Shown: in pieces, positions 36,440 through 49,775 of the stretch
Layout: every line of letters begins with the position of its first letter
Position numbering within the stretch: position 1 is the stretch's first letter
NCBI GenBank assembly: GCA_028829895.1
Contig: CM054179.1
Coordinates: 33,831,117-33,895,116 of the forward strand
Length of the DNA stretch: 64,000 bases
Reading direction: 5' to 3'
From: Sinotaia quadrata
Taxonomy: Eukaryota; Mollusca; Gastropoda; Architaenioglossa; Viviparidae
Notes under the pieces: generated by a model
What the model saw: the letters and a program-made list of their open reading frames with translations, nothing else
What the model was told of the DNA's origin: nothing
The model's database searches: none
Translations under genes and position numbers: made by a program

Positions 36440-37945
36440 TGTGGCAGAGTAAATTTGCTATCTCTATTTCTAAACTTATTTGTTATATAAATTGTTAAAT
36501 ATCAGCGTGATCCGATCTTAGGCACTGCTTATGATGTACTTTTTGTAAGTGACAGAATTGAGTAAACAACTCAGGTAAAGAATATGTTACAACAAGCAGA
36601 TGAGTAGTTTTTATCCAATTTTTAAGGTTTACAAGAACACGACCAGGCAAAGGTCTGAGATCAAAGTTTATCTGCTGGAATAATTTTATTTTCTAATCAC
36701 TTTGAATTTGGAGTGGCAGAAGTAAGGTCATGAAAGGCGGCCGTTAGCTTAACTGTGAGTTAACTGGTCGATTGAGAGAGAAATGACTTAGACATATTTT
36801 GTGCATTTTGCTATTGATATATTAAGCATGTTTTTTAAGTAGAGATGTATTATGTGAGTACACTATTATTTCTACAAATATTTGATCTAAGATGCTCGAG
36901 TGTAGTATGTTAACACTTTCCATTGTTTTGATATGCTGTATTTATTATGCTGTGTGCATGTATCAGGCTAATAAATAATGTTGCAGAAAAGTTGAGACCT
37001 GAATGTAAAAAAGAATGGAGTTAGAGATGAATAAATTGGAAAACTTAGCATTTCTTTCCTGATTTTATTTTACAGTGAAGAAGCAGCCTTTTATTCTAGA
37101 ATCACTGGAATTTCTAAAATTTTCTGGTTTATTGATTTATAAACTGTTGTGGCCTGGTAGATTCGAGAAGTCTCTACCCCATAGTTGTAAGAGTAAGGAT
37201 ACACTGCACTCTATTAATGTACAATGGCAAGAACATTTGACTACATTGTAGAATTTCTGATGTAAGAAAGTTAAGGAAATTGCTACACTGTTCTGCTTGA
37301 GGAAACTAACTACAATGTGCTAGACAGCTAGAGGAACAAGTGAAGAATTGACAATTCTATTGTGAACAATCAGCTTGTGACTTTGTTATGAAAGCATGCA
37401 AAAGACTATTCCAGCATCATCTAGACATGGTTATGTTGAAACTATTATCACTTATCTCTCTACAACTCCATTTCTGTTCTCTAATAAGAATGATTTTGTG
37501 TTTTATATTGACATTAATCTGCTGAATTATGGGTTAAGATATAAGACTGTATAAGCATTTAAATTACTTGAATGTGGTTTCATGGAAATATTGATGTCAA
37601 GTAAACTTTTCATTGTATTTGTTATGTGTATATTTGATTTTAGATTAAATAAATTTATTGACCTTCTTACACATATTGATAACCATATGATGGAGAGATA
37701 GTGGGTGAATGGGGGCTAGCTAAATATAGATTGAAGACGGATTTATTTTCTCCTTTGGTAAGAAGTTTTCACCTACGGAAATATTGTGTGACAGTAAATG
37801 TTTGTCTTTAATGTTGCAGAAGAGAGAAAATGTTTACAACGCCCACATATCCGCTCAAGTGAGAGAGACGAGTGGGTGTCTTCTGGAGAATTATTAATAA
37901 CATAAATTAAGATTCCGATCACTTGTAATTAGTTATGGATGATTC
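36440..37945 (+). mobile_element. LTR-A family, copy 3 (3' end lost)
   Basis: Starts TGTGGCAGAG and follows the other copies through GGCTAATAAATAATGTTGCAG and AAGATATAAGACTGTA to GTAATTAGTTATGGATGATT. It then passes abruptly into the 21-bp CTTGACTGA array, so the terminal ~50 bp with the CA end are missing. AATAAA near 37647. Confidence 0.78.
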
Positions 37946-39070
37946 ATCATTCGACTGACATTATCAAACTTGACTGATGTGCTACATCACTTCACTGAAA
38001 TGCTACAATACTTGAGTGACCTGCTAAAAACTTAACTGTCGTGCTACAGCACTTGAATGACTTGCTATAACACTTACACTTGACTGATTCGCTAAAACTT
38101 GACTGACATGCTACTACACTTAAATGACGTGCTAGAATACTTGACTGACATGCTAAAAACATTTGGCTGATGAGCTAAAGCATGACTGATATACTATTAC
38201 ACTTGACTGACGTGATACACTACTTGACTGGCATCTAAAACATTTGGCTGATGTGCTAAAACCTGACTGACGTGCTAAAACATTTGACTTCGTCCTGAAA
38301 TATCTGACGTGCTAAAATACTTGACTGATACGCTAAAACGTGTCTGATGTGTTACAACACTTGACTGACCTACTAAAACTTGGGTAACATGCTATAGCAG
38401 TTGACTGTTGTGCTAAAACCTGACTGACGTGCTAAAACTTGACTGACATACTAATACACTGGACTGAAGTACTAAGGAGACTGGACTGATGGTTTAGAAA
38501 GCTGGAATGAGATTTGACTGATCTGCTAAAACATTTGTCTGAAGTTCTAAAGAGATCTGACTGATCTGCTAAAACATTTGTCTGAAGATCTAAAGAGATT
38601 TGACTGATCTGCTAAAACATTTGTCTGAAGTTCTAAAGAGATTTGTCTGACCTGTTAAAACACTTGAATGAAGTTCTAAAGAGATTTGACTGACGTACTG
38701 AAACACTGGACTGGACTGATGTCTAGACACTGGACTGAAATACTAAAGAGACTTGTGCTGAAACCTGGACAATAGATCTAAATGAGACAGGTATTAAAGT
38801 AACTTGGCTGAGACTAACGTCATTTGACTGAATTACTAAACACAAAAATAGACTATACCGAAGTACTTAAGAGCCTCGAATAAACGCTGATAGACTTAAC
38901 TGTTGTGCTAAAGAGACTTAATTCAAATGCGAAAGCACGAATATTTTGTAACGTGCATACTCACACACAAACATGATTGACTTACTGAAATGTTTGACTA
39001 GGATACTGAGATGATTAGACAGCGGTACTAAGGAAGATAGTTTGATATACTAAAGTTTCTGACTGAGGTA
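37946..39070. repeat. Degenerate 21-bp array with 43-bp sub-array
   Basis: More than 40 loose units of ACTTGACTGACGTGCTAAAA. At 38505-38690 a younger 43-bp unit, GAGATTTGACTGATCTGCTA plus AAACATTTGTCTGAAGTTCTAAA, about twice the basic length, repeats about four times. Confidence 0.85.
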
Positions 39071-39904
39071 CCACGGAATACTAAAATGGATTACTTAAAT
39101 ATGAATCGATATACGTAGTACATTGAAACATGTACAAACTTAAGTGACAAATTTCATGCTAAACGGAGGTATTTAAGAGACAGATTGAGGACCTAAAGCC
39201 ATGAATACATAGGAACACGATGAATATACACGAACAAAGAACTATAGAAAATAATTTCTACAGAACTGTCCACAAAGATACTAAACATAAGTATTCAATC
39301 AGCCTTTACAACTTGCACTGAATGAAAAGTGCTCATTTTACCGTTGACTGGAACAGCATCCAGTTTTAACAATTAGATAAGTACACTCAGGTACAATAAA
39401 TGGTTAAATGTAAACATTTTAACTCTCACAATAAGTTTTTTCCAGGTAATCAAATTTTTTTCAAAGAAGAAGCAATTATTTAAATGATATATGTTAATGT
39501 TTATTATTAATGATTTATGTTTAACTTTAAAATACTATACTCGTAACATAACTACTAGGCATATTTAATACGTAAATAATCAACACCATAAATCTGGGTA
39601 TATTTAAAGTTTAAATGTGGATTACATAGCACGTGCAAACAACAGGCAGTATATAATTGAAAATCTGTTTTATAGCCATTAAGCTACACTCTTATTCAAC
39701 TTGTTTGAAAGAAAAATAATACAGAATATAATAGTAAAATAAACAAAATAATTTGACAATAAGTTTGCTTTGTGGACATCTGTCCCGAAATAACGAGTGC
39801 AGAGTTGTAACTGGAAAGAGCGATTGCGCAATTATAATCGTTCTGTCTCGAAATAGCGAGTGTAGAGTTTTGGAAAGCGGACACACACGCTTGTTTAAAA
39901 ACAT
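39071..39904. other. Unassigned stretch with a ~70-bp dimer
   Basis: Near 39775-39885 two related blocks (CGAAATAACGAGTGCAGAGTT and CGAAATAGCGAGTGTAGAGTT) lie about 70 bp apart. Otherwise nothing. Confidence 0.45.
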
Positions 39905-40150
39905 TTATCTTTGTAGGGTAGGGTACATTACTCCTGCAGAAATCATTCATCTCAGTGTCGCACAAATACATTACTCCTGCAGAAATCCTACATCTCAGTG
40001 TCGCAAACATACATTATTCCTGCAGAAATCCTACATCTCAGTGTCGCATACATAAATTACTCCTGCAGAAATCCTACATCTCAGTCTCACACATATATAT
40101 TACTCTGCAGATATCCTACATCTCAGTGTCACACACATACATTGTATTTG
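39905..40150. repeat. 43-bp tandem array, about 5 copies
   Basis: Unit ATTACTCCTGCAGAAATCCT plus ACATCTCAGTGTCGCAAACATAC, with small variations. Confidence 0.92.
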
Positions 40151-40184
40151 CAGTGGTTGTAAACACCGACATTACTGTTACTGT

Positions 40185-40545
40185 GTCTGAATTGTCATCA
40201 TCACATCGCTATTAGAGCCCAAGACTGTAGTTCCAGCTCTGTCATCATCACATCGCCATTAGAGCCTTTGACTGTAGTTCCAGCTTTGCTGTTGGGGCCT
40301 AGGACGATCGTGACATTCTGTCTATAGTCTTAACTTTGCTGTTGGGGTCTAGGACGATCGTGACATTCTGTCTATAGTCTTAACTTTGCTGTTGGGGCCT
40401 AGGACGATCGTGACATTCTGTCTATAGTCTTAACTTTGCTGTTGGGGCCTAGGACGATCGTGACATTCTGTCTATAGTCTTAACTTTGCTGTTGGGGCCT
40501 AGGACGATTGCAGCATTCGAAGTCTACAGTCTTAATTATCCGTCC
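40185..40545. repeat. 50-bp tandem array, about 5 copies, plus flanking dimer
   Basis: Unit TTTGCTGTTGGGGCCTAGGA plus CGATCGTGACATTCTGTCTA plus TAGTCTTAAC from about 40285. To its left TCATCATCACATCGC...ATTAGAGCC occurs twice. Confidence 0.93.
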
Positions 40546-40919
40546 ACTAGTGAGTCATAAAGTCGCTTTACAGTATATTATTCTCAAACTAATCAAATAA
40601 ATGCTTTATATACGGAAAATGGGCTGCTATGCAGAAATATTCAGTCCTGTTTAAAATGTCTCTTAAGTTCCATTACATGCTTGAATAACGTTACAACTTA
40701 GACCAGAAATAACTGATAGATCGTTATGTACTTAAATATGTGTGAGACAACAGAAACTCATTAATCTCTTTCAGGACCAGCACAAGTTATATCAGTATCA
40801 TTATTCAGATTTCTTTACAAAACATGGATCTCTACATTAAAACACACATCTCCTTACTAGTAGGAATATCTCTTTCTCTAGCAAACGGTTCTCTAAATGC
40901 AAACGTATTCTCTCCAACA
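40546..40919. other. Unassigned stretch
   Basis: No gene seen. Confidence 0.45.
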
Positions 40920-41470
40920 AAAAGTCTTGAAACACAACCAACATACTCACGTTTGTCTCTACCAGCATATTTTTGTCTCAGGAACACACTCTGAGTACAC
41001 TTACCTCTCTCTACCAACACACTTATCGCTCACTACCAGCATACTTATCTCTCTACTAGCACAATTATCGCTCTCTACCAGTACACTTATCATTGTTTAC
41101 TAGTGCACTTATCGCTCTCTACCATCACACTTATACTCCCTATCAACAAACCTCTCTACTCCTTTCTACTTCATAACACTCTTCAACTCTCTCGTGCTTT
41201 CTCTACCCCTACCCTTAACTCTAATTCTCTTTCACTTTCTCTACCTATCTCGCTCTTCTCCATTTCCTTCAACCTTTTTCGTCTTCATTCTCTGTCTGTC
41301 TGTCTCTCTCTTTCCCACTCGTTTACATTCTCTCTAATCGTAACTCTCCCGAATTCTTTCCCTCCATCTCTTTCTCTCTCTCGCGCGCATACATCTTTCT
41401 CTCGAACTCTCCCGTCTTTCCTACATCTCTCGTCCTGTCTTCTTTATATCAATGACATTTTTTTCCTCTT
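40920..41470. repeat. Degenerate CTCTCTACCAGCACACTTATC array and pyrimidine tract
   Basis: From about 40960 to 41150, about nine units of roughly 21-22 bp. From 41150 to 41470 the plus strand is dominated by C and T (CTCTCTTT type). The long frames on both strands are composition artefacts. Confidence 0.75.
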
Positions 41471-43067
41471 ACTCTTTCCCATGTACACTAATTTTTAAAA
41501 CTCCCCACAACTCTTAACAATCAGATCTCTCCTAATCATGTATGGGAGTATACGCGTGCATGTCTATAAGTCTGTACGTGCGTATACGCGCTGATAATGA
41601 TTAAAATTATTTTGGTATAATGTAATTGAGAATGAAGATAAAACAACAAATAACACAATCGGATTAGAATTTTGTAGTCTAATTGGAAGACACAGAAAAT
41701 ATTTTAATAAAGAGAGTATATAGAATGTCCGCATAACTTTCAGAGCTAAGGAAATTTCCTATGCTGAATAGCCACCCCACGCACAATCTATTCATAAAAC
41801 GTGTACACGCACCCGGCGTCAAATGCTTGTACTAACGGGTGTGGGCCCCCTTATACAAATACGCCAGTCGCCTAGATCTTTTAAAGGAAATGCAATAGCT
41901 GTTATATGCTTGAAACTGATTTATATTCTATATATTCCCCATTACAACGAAATTGTTTTAGAGCTTTATATTAATTTAATATCATTTAAGAATATCCATT
42001 GTTTTCTTTTAATGAGAGTTGAGAGAGATAACACATTAGTTACAGGTGATAAACAATTCCGGGTTCGCTTGTGACAGGAATTACAGTGAATCATTTCTAG
42101 TTTCACTAATAATAGTAGTTAAAATTGATACACCTTTTCTGGACTCAATGGTTGTTAAAATACTGGTGACATACAAGCTTGAACTATCTGGAGGTAGGAA
42201 TTATGGTGACACAAACCTGGAATACTGGTGGTAGAAACTACAGGGCATAAACTTGGACTACCAGGTAGAAGGAGTTAAATAAGAAACCTATATTACAACT
42301 GAAAGGTGGTTTGGTGAGTACCTTAGAGGTCCTCTTTCTTTCTTTCTTTCTTTGTGCATCTTTTTTTTTTTAAAGAATAAATTGTTATATGTTTCATTTA
42401 ATTCATTCTAATATTGATCTTTACTATTTCAATGTAAATCGCTTGAAATTCAAGGATAAATTTGAAACTAAATCATATTTCTATTCAGTAACTTATCCTA
42501 GTCATAATAATATATCTACAAAAACTGTCTGTGTATCACTTGAAATATCTAATATGCCCACATATAATTACACATATACTAAAGCAATTTTAATACATGT
42601 TGCTCCAATCGGCAATATTAACCTCTGTTCAACACAACATATACCAAACAAAACCATCCACTGCACATGAGCAGTATAACCAATGCGTGCATGACATTGA
42701 CAGGGCTTAACAATGATAGTAACTTACCTTATCTACAATCACAAGTTCACAGTAGGCCTTTTAGTCTTCTTTAAAATGTATTTATTGTCGCTTGAACTGC
42801 ATACACCTTTGACCCGGATACGAACACGGATGATTTTTGACATGTCGCCAGCTTTAATAGATGTGTCATTTCATAAAGATTAAAAAAAAATAAACATGCA
42901 CCCACATAAAAGCACGTTATCACATATTATTCATCAGCACATAACTGCACGCACATTTGTACTAGATTAAAAAAGCGTCAATGAAACAGAAGTGTCTATC
43001 TCTTACAGCAGATAAGTTGTAGTTTTCTTAGAACTTGAAACCTCGATATCTCTCTTTGTTTATATTA
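41471..43067. other. Unassigned AT-rich stretch
   Basis: Loose ~40-bp repetition (TACTGGTGG, GGTAGAA, AACTTGGACTA) around 42060-42280 and a TTTC microsatellite near 42333-42352. A 93-codon frame at 42389-42670 has no support beyond length. Confidence 0.4.
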
Positions 43068-43184
43068 AATCTATCTATCTATCTATCTAATCTTATTAAT
43101 CTAATCTAATCTATCTATCTAATCTTATTAATCTATCTATCTATCTATCTATCCATCCAATCTCTCTATCTATCCATCCGTCCG

Positions 43185-43219
<35 letters not shown>

Positions 43220-43220
43220 G

Positions 43221-43302
<82 letters not shown>
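43068..43302. repeat. Compound (ATCT)n / (AATCT) microsatellite
   Basis: ATCT tetramers with AATCTTATTAATCT and CATCCGTC interruptions on the left and a pure stretch on the right. Confidence 0.95.
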
Positions 43303-43303
<1 letters not shown>

Positions 43304-43497
43304 CTTTCATATCAGGAGGGGAGGTAATCTGTTCCTTCAAACTAATTCATATTCAAAGCAAGATAACCAGTTTTGTTTGAATGCTCAGCTTGCACAGGGT
43401 ATCATTTACTCATATTATAATCAATGCGAGGTGGGTAATCTCTATACTCTCAAATTTCGTATTATGGTAAAAGCTTCACCAGTAATGTTTGAAATGT

Positions 43498-46400
43498 ACT
43501 AAACGTGTTATATAAGTTGTTAAATTGTTGAAGTAACCCGACCTAGGGCACTCCGTATGATAAGTTGGAATAAACACTCGAGTTGAGGATATGCTAGAAA
43601 TGGCTGATTCAATGTACACCAGTTCTAACTGAATGAGTAGCTTTTATTATCTAATTGTTAAAATTTATGGTGTCACGTGATGGGGATCAGCCGTGATGCC
43701 GAGGACACATCGAGTGGCAAGATGTAAAAAAGATAAACCAACTATCGCACGCACACACCACAATGTTCTTGTGAGGGGTGGTAATTTTTTCTGAATGCAG
43801 GGTAAAATGTGAAGGTCGGCTGTGAGTGTGAGCACATGGATATGAATGTGAGTATGAGGGACAAACGGAACGAACAGACAAACAACCGCACTAACATACT
43901 TTCTCGCAGTAAAGAAAGCCAAATTCTTGATAAAGAGTTAACAAGATTTATTCTACTAATGTGGGCCTACTTTCGCATGGCTGTTAGTTATTCACCCAGA
44001 AACATCCACAAATAACATTCATGGGGTAGGGAGCTAGAGCAATGAAATGATGAATAAACAACAAAAAATGTAATAAGAATCAACAATGTAAACAACAGTG
44101 ATAATCACAACAATCAAAAGTCAATAAAATTATAGTGGCACAAATATATGGGTGAAACCCCAATACAAATGTTAAATATAAGTGATAATTATAATAATAA
44201 TAACAAACAGTAGTAACTGTGAAAATCAAATGCTAGGTGAAAACCCAATGCAAATTCAAAATGTTAATTATAATGGTAGTGACAACCACAAAAATATCAT
44301 AATGTAGTTATGTTAAAGTTTCAACGATAAATGTTTATATAAAAAGTTCCAAATAAATAACAAGATTAAAAAGCTATAAATAACCTAACTACATAGAGTA
44401 ATGTGCCCCTAAGATTAATTTCTTACTTACTAATTTTGCAGAAATCATTGTGGTGATACAGGTAATGCATCTGCAGAAAATGAAGATGTTGAACACACTT
44501 GCCAACACACTGGCATGAGCACAAAGTTAATGAATACACTTGCTAACATGCTGGCATAAGCGCAGAGTTAAATGAATACTGTAGAGTGGGGCATACACAC
44601 CCGCAAACACAAGTGAAAAATTGCTGTACTGTTCCTTCATTGAAAAATGCAAGAAACCATCTCTCGTTGAAAAAACGAAGAAGTCATGTACAGTCATGAC
44701 CCTAGGATGAGTGGTGCTGAATATTCCTTTCTTCACTCAGCCTTTCTCCTTAAATAGTCATTGATGAGTTACTGCTGACGAGACTCGGACTCACTCTGAA
44801 ATACTGACAAGACTTTAAAGTCAGGTTGTCAAAAAGAATTGTGGTCGACAAAACGAGCACCAATTCCTCACAATACATGGTGAATATTCAAAAAAGTCTT
44901 TCTTCTTCAAATTATTATGAAACTGGTTAGAAAGATGTCTGGAGCTCAGTGTAGAAAATAAATATACACTTCCACAACTCACTGCAGCTCAGATGAAACA
45001 TGCACACTAACTCACTGACAGTGCATGTATTGACACTCATTCATTCCAAATAATGATTACAAGAAAGTAAGCACACCTTGTTATGTACCTAGGGGAGGTA
45101 AAAATTACCTTAAAAATATTTTTGATTCTCCCCCACTCCCGATTGTGACATATCGGAATGAGACCAGCCAATGGGCTGAGATCAAAAGTTCTCTTGCTGT
45201 ATAGAATTCTATTGTCTAATACTTGAATCTGGTGTGGCAAGAAGTCCAGTCATGAAAAGCAACCGTTAACTTAATGGTGAGTTAACTGACCGATTGAGAG
45301 AGAATAGACTTAGAAATATTTCGTGCATTTTTGCAATTGATATGTTATACTTCTGTTTTATGTACAGATGTATTATGTCAATAGACTATCATTTCTACAA
45401 ATTGTGAACTATAATGCTTATACATAGTATGCTAAACATTTGATATTGTTTATGATCATAAACTATTATGATGTATGTGTGTATTGGGCTAAAAAATACT
45501 GTTGCAGGAAACTGTAAGTTGAGACTTGAATGTAAGAAAGAATGAACTTAAAATGAATAAACTGAAAACTTAGCATTTATTCCCTGAAAATATTTTTACA
45601 GGGGAAAAAGCAGCCTTTCATTGTTTTATCAGAATATCCTGGTTCACTGATTATATTATACTGCTACGACCATGGTAGATGCGAGAGGTGCCCACCACAG
45701 TGTGTTAAGTGTAAGGGATACACTGCACTCCATTGATGTATGGTGGCAAAATATATTGACTACATCGAGCAATTCCTGGTACAAGGAGGTTACTGGAAAT
45801 TGCTAAAATTGTTGTTCTGCTTCAGAGAGCTATTACAGCAGAGCGCCAGATTACCTTGAGAGAATAGCAGTGAATCAGTGTTCTACAACATGAGGGACAC
45901 ACACGGAACTGACGTGAACAATAACTAGTGACTTTGTTACAAATGCACACAAAAGACTATTGAGACAACACCTAAACAAGATTATGTACAAACTATTATC
46001 GATTATCTCTAATAACTCCATTTCTTTTCTCTGATAAGATCTATCCTGTGATTTGTCCTATTGACACTAATCTATTGAATTGTGTGCTAGGATATATGAA
46101 TATATAGATATTAAAATTATTTGAACATATTTTTGAGGAAATACTGATGTCATGTAATCTTTCTCATTGTATTTGTTATAAGTATATTTGATTGTTGATT
46201 TAATAAATTTATTGTTAAATTCGTTGACCTTCTTACATATATTGATAATGTGGGGCTCGCTAAATATATGGATTTGTGTTCTCCTTTAGTAAGAAGTTTT
46301 TCACCTATGGAAATATTGTAAGACGGTAAATGTTTGTCTTTAATGTAGTGGGAGAGAGAAAACGTTTACAACTCCCACATATCTGCCAAGTGAGAGACAT

Positions 46401-46517
46401 GTGTGTCTGCTGGAGAATTATTAATACCATAAATTTAGATTCTGATCACTTGTAATTAGTTATGGACTATTAATTAATAATAATCATAACCATTAACTAG
46501 GTGATGTTAGCGTTACA
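43498..46517 (+). mobile_element. LTR-A family, copy 4, split by LTR-D
   Basis: The left part (43498-43670) matches LTR-A bases from TTATATAA.TTGTTAAA onward, and the right part (45151-46517) resumes at AATGAGACCAGCCAATGGGC and runs to the family end GTTAGCGTTACA. The first ~50 bp of the LTR are missing or unrecognisable. AATAAA lies near 46201. Removing 43671-45150 restores a continuous LTR-A, so LTR-A is the older insertion. Confidence 0.78.
43671..45150 (+). mobile_element. LTR-D, 1480-bp TG...CA element inserted in LTR-A
   Basis: Boundaries come from the break in LTR-A alignment. It starts TGTCACGTGATGGGG and ends CCCGATTGTGACA, so the ends are an inverted TGTCAC, typical of LTRs. Flanks TATGG and TATCG match at four of five bases, a likely 5-bp target duplication. 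No retroelement protein is readable inside, so a solo LTR is the best reading; a non-autonomous DNA element with short inverted ends is the alternative. Orientation is not settled. Confidence 0.65.
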
Positions 46518-46635
46518 TAAAGATTAATTAGCTTTAATTGAGAGGTAAAACGTCTTTGGGTGATCATTTACCGTGCACTTTAAATTTCTTGGAAGTAATC
46601 TCAGTTTCAAACGTAGTGCGTATGTCTTTGCTCAG

Positions 46636-46950
46636 TGGCTCTCAACACAAAGAATATAACTGCCCACAGCTTTTTTTGCAAGCTCTCAACACAAGGAATA
46701 TATCTGCCCACAGCTTTCTTTGCAAGCTCTCAACACAAAGAATATAACTGCCCACAGCTTTCTTTGCAAGCTCTCAACACAAAGAATATAACTGCCCACA
46801 GCTTTCTTTGCAAGCTCTCAACACAAGGAATATATCTGCCCACAGCTTTCTTTGCAAGCTCTCAACACAAAGAATATAACTGCCCACAGCTTTCTTTGCA
46901 AGCTCTCAACACAAGGAATATAACTGCCCACAACTTTCTTTGCAAACACA
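46636..46950. repeat. 44-bp tandem array, 7 copies
   Basis: Unit AGCTCTCAACACAAAGAATA plus TAACTGCCCACAGCTTTCTT plus TGCA. AAAG/AAGG and TAAC/TATC variants alternate. The 114-codon plus frame is an artefact. Confidence 0.95.
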
Positions 46951-47909
46951 CAACAATTTCAAGCAGGGTATCACAATGAATAGATAGAATATTGTATTAT
47001 TTTGTAATATCAATTGTTGCATTTTATTATTTTCATCGACATTTTTTGGTAATAAAAATAGTTGTTTACTAATTAATATTGATACAATGTTTACCATTAC
47101 TCTACATGAAATGTAAAATGATATGTATCAAAACAAGTTTTCTTTAAACATACTCTTTAAGAGTCACTGCTTTTAAAAGTGGAACTTCTTTTTTAATTCA
47201 ATTTTTTAAGTGAAGAAGAGAATTATTTCGTTTACATTATAATTAGTTAAAACTTGATACACACTAAAAAAGTGGGTTCCTCTATTTCATAATATAATGT
47301 ATATTAAATTGTATATTTTTTATAGTTATTTATTTTATCTAACACTTATATAGTTATTTCTGAAACCATTTAGGCACAATGATGAAATAGTTACAATTCC
47401 TTCTTCACTTAGGAAAGTATGTTAATTTAGGGGAAAAGAAGCATTACACATTTTATTTTGCACAGCAAATTGAATGGATTCACTTTACTATGTATTCAGC
47501 ATGCTTAGACACCTGTTAAATTTAATAAGCCAAACATTTCCATTTAATTTTTCTGTTTTCTCTATTTCTCTAACGGTGTCTTATAATCTCTCGAGTTGGA
47601 AATTTCTTGCCGAGTGGCTGGTGGGTTCTTTACCCGTTGAAAGAAAGGTCAAGGACTGAATTTAACTGTTTACGTTGTGACTCATTTCATTCACACATGG
47701 GGACGCCTTAATATTTTTCATACTTTTAAAAATGCAAATGTATAAATTCCGGACATTCTGAAAAGTATTCAAACTGAAATGAAAGGCACGCCCAGAACTT
47801 GAGTAAGGCAATCACGCCTTGCTGTTATACATGACGCATACATTGAAATTGTAGGTGATCACATGTAAGACCAGGACATGTACTGTTTTGTATTACTAAC
47901 ATAACAGTA
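46951..47909. other. Unassigned AT-rich stretch
   Basis: No gene is supported. A 61-codon plus frame at 47474 lacks motifs. Confidence 0.45.
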
Positions 47910-48031
47910 CATTGAATTTGATTCATATTCCATTTAATGTCACCCCCAGTACTAATACTTTGTATTACTGATACTTATCTATATATATGAACTGGGGTTG
48001 GCACTAAACGAAATATGGATCAAATTCAAAG
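47910..48031. mobile_element. 122-bp foldback element flanked by TA
   Basis: The first 41 bases (CATTGAATTTGATTCATATT onward, ending CCCCAGT) and the last 41 bases reversed agree at 34 positions, with a 40-base AT-rich centre. Both sides are bordered by TA (47908-47909 and 48032-48033), the target of Tc1/mariner transposases. Most mismatches are transitions. It fits a mariner-type MITE; a transcript would form a long hairpin. Confidence 0.65.
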
Positions 48032-48099
48032 TACTTTGAATGCAGAACATATTACTGATATGCATATATTCGCGTAATGCCGAAATAGTGACTGCTGTA

Positions 48100-48960
48100 A
48101 TTCAGTGACGTCCATTAAATGTCAGTTATATGTTACTATAAGATACTGTGACCTACGCTAAATGGGAGTTCTATGTCACTATTAGGCAATGTGACGTGAG
48201 TTAATTGGAAGTTTTTCATCTCTATAAAGCAACATGATGAACATTAAATGAAAGTTGTATATCACTATTAGGCAATGTGACGTGAGTTAATTGGAAGTTC
48301 TTCATCTCTATAAAGCAACATGATGAACATTAAATGAAAGTTGTATATCACTATTAGGCAATGTGACGTGAGTTAATTGGAAGTTCTTCATCTCTATAAA
48401 GCAACATGAAGAACATTAAATGAAAGTTGTATATCACTATTAGGCAATGTGACGTGAGTTAATTGGAAGTTCTTCACCTCTATAAAGCAACATGATGAAC
48501 ATTAAATGAAAGTTGTATATCACTATTAAGCAATGTGACGTGAGTTAATTGGAAGTTCTTCATCTCTATAAAGCAACATGATGAACATTAAATGAAAGTT
48601 GTATATCACTATTAGGCAATGTGACGTGAGTTAATTGGAAGTTCTTCATCTCTATAAAGCAACATGAAGAACATTAAATGAAAGTTGTATATCACTATTA
48701 GGCAATGTGACGTGAGTTAATTGGAAGTTCTTCATCTCTATAAAGCAACATGAAGAACATTAAATGAAAGTTGTATATCACTATTAGGCAATGTGACGTG
48801 AGTTAATTGGAAGTTCTTCATCTCTATAAAGCAACATGAAGAACATTAAATGAAAGTTGTATATCACTATTAGGCAATGTGATGTACGTTAGTGGGGAGC
48901 ACTGAGTCACTATACGGTTAAGACAGTGTGACCTACATTATATATGGGAGTTCTATAAGG
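48100..48960. repeat. 86-bp tandem array, about 8 copies plus old edges
   Basis: Unit AATTGGAAGTTCTTCATCTC...AGGCAATGTGACGTGAGTT, near-identical from about 48190 to 48880. Diverged half-units (CTACGCTAAATGGGAGTTCTA) flank both sides, so the 86-bp unit is a dimer of an older ~43-bp monomer. Confidence 0.93.
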
Positions 48961-49354
48961 TAATGTGCATGTACAAAATCAATTGCAATTGCTAACTGTA
49001 CAATAAAAGTAATCCTAGGAAATAATAACAAAATACTTTCATTAAGAGTTGGACATTTTTGACTGCATTTTATACAACGTATACTATAAATTTCCTGCAT
49101 ATCTAAACATATTTATAGTAATATTGCTGTCAAAGCAAAAATAAAAGTTGAATAAAAAATCTCCATACACAGAGAAAATGGTTACTGTTTTAAGAAACTG
49201 TCACTTTATTCACAAAATATGCTTTGTGTTGTTGCCATTCCTTTGAAAAAACATATGGATGCACCTCTTTCACTAATGGTAATCTCCCCTAACACATCTG
49301 GTGTTAAGCACGTAAAAAATTAAAATGTTCCCAATGTATGGATACTTGTTTCTC
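48961..49354. other. Unassigned AT-rich stretch
   Basis: Nothing supported. Confidence 0.45.
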
Positions 49355-49775
49355 CCTATACAAATATTAAACATATAACCAAAATATATAAATATATATC
49401 ACTAGGAGATATACCCGTCATCTCCCTATACAAATATTAAACATATAACCAAAATATATAAATATATATCACTAGGAGATATACCCGTCATCTCCCTATA
49501 CAAATATTAAACATATAACCAAAATATATAAATAGATATCACTAGGAGATATATCCGTCATCTCCCTATACAAATATTAAACATATAACCAAAATATATA
49601 AATATATATCACTAGGAGACATACCCGTCATCTCCCTATACAAATATTAAACATATAACCAAAATATATAAATAGATATCACTAGGAGATATACCCGTCA
49701 TCTCCCTATACAAATATTAAACATATAACCAAAATATATAAATATATATCACTAGGAGATATACCCGTCATCGCT
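49355..49775. repeat. 70-bp tandem array, 6 copies
   Basis: Unit CATCTCCCTATACAAATATT...CACTAGGAGATATACCCGT. TATATC and TAGATATC variants differ by single bases. A very recent amplification. Confidence 0.95.
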
